A stretch of DNA of 64,000 nucleotides, from the NCBI GenBank assembly GCA_029570205.1, contig JAKQSI010000118.1, positions 1 to 64,000 on the forward strand, read 5' to 3'. Below are positions 62,889 to 64,000 of this stretch, one piece after another (within the stretch, counting starts at the first letter, position 1; each line of letters starts with the position of its first letter). The position numbers and the translations under genes were made by a program. This stretch comes from Candidatus Omnitrophota bacterium. GTDB taxonomy: Bacteria > Hinthialibacterota > Hinthialibacteria > Hinthialibacterales > JAKPRU01. The notes below the pieces were generated by a model. It was not told the DNA's origin and did no database searches. It saw only the letters and a program-made list of their open reading frames with translations.

Positions 62889-63992
62889 ATGTCGCGAATA
62901 TCGCTTTGCTTGCTCCTGCTTGGTTGGATATCTTCGCATCTCCCTGTCCCGGCTTGTGATGTGCCGGTGTTTCGCTATGCCCTGGAACGCTGGCCTGCCG
63001 ACCGCTATCAACTCACCGTGTATCACCGTGGACCTCTCACCCCTGAATCCAAAACTCTCGTTGATTCGCTGGACGCGCGATCTTTCAGCCGGGTTCCCTA
63101 CTCGAATTATGAACTCTCCCTGGTCGATCTTGCTGTTCTTCAGCCTTCTCAAGTACCGCAAGAATTCGATCCCGAATTGACTTCCCCCTGGATTGAATTG
63201 AAATATCCCGACTATTCCTTGCCGAATCAAACGGTCTGGTCCGGGGCGCTCACCCCGGAAGTTGTGCGCACTCTTCCTGATTCCCCCGCTCGCCGTGAAA
63301 TCGCCAGGCGGATTCTCAGCGAGGAAACGGCTGTCTGGATTCTGCTGGAGAGTGGCGATACCTCCAAAGATGATCCGGCTTTCTCTCTTCTTGAGGAAAC
63401 TCTGAACGAATTGGAAAAAGAGTTGGAGATTCCGGAACAAACCTATTTTCAGGGATTGCCGGCCGGGGGAACCATGCCGGATCTCAAAATCGACTTCTCG
63501 GTTCTCCGTGTCTCGAGCACAGACCCTGATGAGAGATTTCTTGTTGAAATGCTGATTCGCAGTGAGCCGGATCTTTTGGAGTACGCCTCCGAGCCGATGG
63601 TGTTTCCGGTGTATGGACGTGGCCGGATTCTGTACTCACTGGTCGGGAAGGGAATCACGAAAGAGAATATCGCGGAAGCCTGTCAGTTCCTTGTCGGACC
63701 GTGTTCCTGCCAGGTCAAAGCGCTCAATCCGGGTGTGGATCTGTTGATTGCCGCCGATTGGGAAGCCGGTGTCGGGGAAAGCCTTGTGGCGGAATGGGAA
63801 AGATCCACAATCATGGGTGTTCCGGCCGCGCTGGGCAATGCGACCGGCGAACTCGCAATGGCCGAAAGCGACACAGCCTCAGCCTTCGGGCTGGAAGGTT
63901 GGGCAAATCGAAATATCTTGTGGGTCCTGGTGGCGATTGTGGCGGTCAATGTGGTCTTCATGCTGATTTTGAAACTCCGTCGGTCAAAATGA
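62889..63992 (+). CDS. Exported single-span protein of unknown function
   Basis: A 367-residue protein with a signal peptide (RISLCLLLLGWISSHLPVPA) and a mature start CDVPVFRYALERWPADRYQL. The body is acidic and shows no catalytic motif, except a CSC pair (LVGPCSCQVKALNPGVDLLI). One C-terminal membrane helix (ILWVLVAIVAVNVVFMLILK) ends in a short basic tail, so most of the protein would lie outside the cytoplasm. The CDVPVFRYALERW start is conserved in related uncultured genomes as far as I recall, often near ABC transporters. The start is ATG 62889; a TTG at 62874 is less likely. Confidence 0.75.
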   Translation: MSRISLCLLLLGWISSHLPVPACDVPVFRYALERWPADRYQLTVYHRGPLTPESKTLVDSLDARSFSRVPYSNYELSLVDLAVLQPSQVPQEFDPELTSPWIELKYPDYSLPNQTVWSGALTPEVVRTLPDSPARREIARRILSEETAVWILLESGDTSKDDPAFSLLEETLNELEKELEIPEQTYFQGLPAGGTMPDLKIDFSVLRVSSTDPDERFLVEMLIRSEPDLLEYASEPMVFPVYGRGRILYSLVGKGITKENIAEACQFLVGPCSCQVKALNPGVDLLIAADWEAGVGESLVAEWERSTIMGVPAALGNATGELAMAESDTASAFGLEGWANRNILWVLVAIVAVNVVFMLILKLRRSK

Positions 63993-64000
63993 ATCCGCCT

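Overview
The window (GC roughly in the high 50s by eye) is chromosomal DNA from a Gram-negative-type bacterium of an uncultured lineage. No 16S gene is present, so the phylum cannot be fixed. The mix of pseudopilins with GFTLIE leaders, Tat-exported Gfo/Idh oxidoreductases and glycosidases, uroporphyrinogen-decarboxylase-like methyltransferases, B12-dependent radical SAM proteins and a microcompartment shell protein resembles Hydrogenedentota, Sumerlaeota and the PVC group. That placement is inference.

Layout. 1-15.8 kb: the end of tuf and a complete, ordered S10-spc-alpha cluster (rpsJ to rplQ, with secY, adk, map, infA, rpmJ and rpoA), all on the + strand, often with 1-4 base stop/start overlaps and several GTG/TTG starts. 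15.8-19.9 kb: a pseudopilin and a DUF342/FapA-like gene (both -), then a pterin-binding methyltransferase and tRNA-Leu(UAA). 19.9-22.3 kb: a decayed accessory island at the tRNA, holding an intact Fic gene, remnants of DUF4268, four-helix-bundle, HsdR and NucS-like genes, and a symmetric four-copy repeat. 22.5-24.6 kb: a glycosyltransferase, an orphan BMC-H shell protein and purE (all -). 24.6-25.25 kb: an AT-rich intergenic region with DnaA-box-like sites, then dnaE with a clear sigma-70 promoter. 29.1-32.2 kb: a secreted beta-helix protein and a B12-binding-type radical SAM protein (-). 32.6-35.4 kb: a cobalamin riboswitch leading a pseudopilin-btuC-btuD operon. 35.5-42.1 kb: a GH95-type glycosidase, a Tat-signal protein, a Gfo/Idh oxidoreductase and an exported nitrilase-family enzyme. 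42.1-44.0 kb: an RloA/RloB (AbiL-like) defence pair of lower GC. 44.2-46.3 kb: chelatase I and VWA (D) frames joined across a run of nine A, which looks like programmed frameshifting. 46.4-50.0 kb: a large secreted protein and a UroD-family protein. 50.2-53.0 kb: the three-gene proton-translocating transhydrogenase. 53.2-56.5 kb: an SGNH hydrolase and a membrane-embedded spermidine-synthase-like protein. 56.7-59.3 kb: hairpin tandem repeats, then aroE-ispD-ispE. 59.4-64 kb: a small membrane ORF, a GH106-type rhamnosidase and an exported protein of unknown function.

Two themes connect the accessory genes. One is cobamide biology: riboswitch, BtuCD, B12-type radical SAM, pterin/corrinoid-type methyltransferase, UroD-family protein and a chelatase that could insert Co or Mg. 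The other is breakdown of deoxysugar-rich polysaccharide outside the cytoplasm: GH95, GH106, Tat-exported Gfo/Idh, SGNH esterase and other secreted proteins. The most unusual observations are the pseudopilin inside the B12-riboswitch operon and the A9 frameshift site in the chelatase gene.
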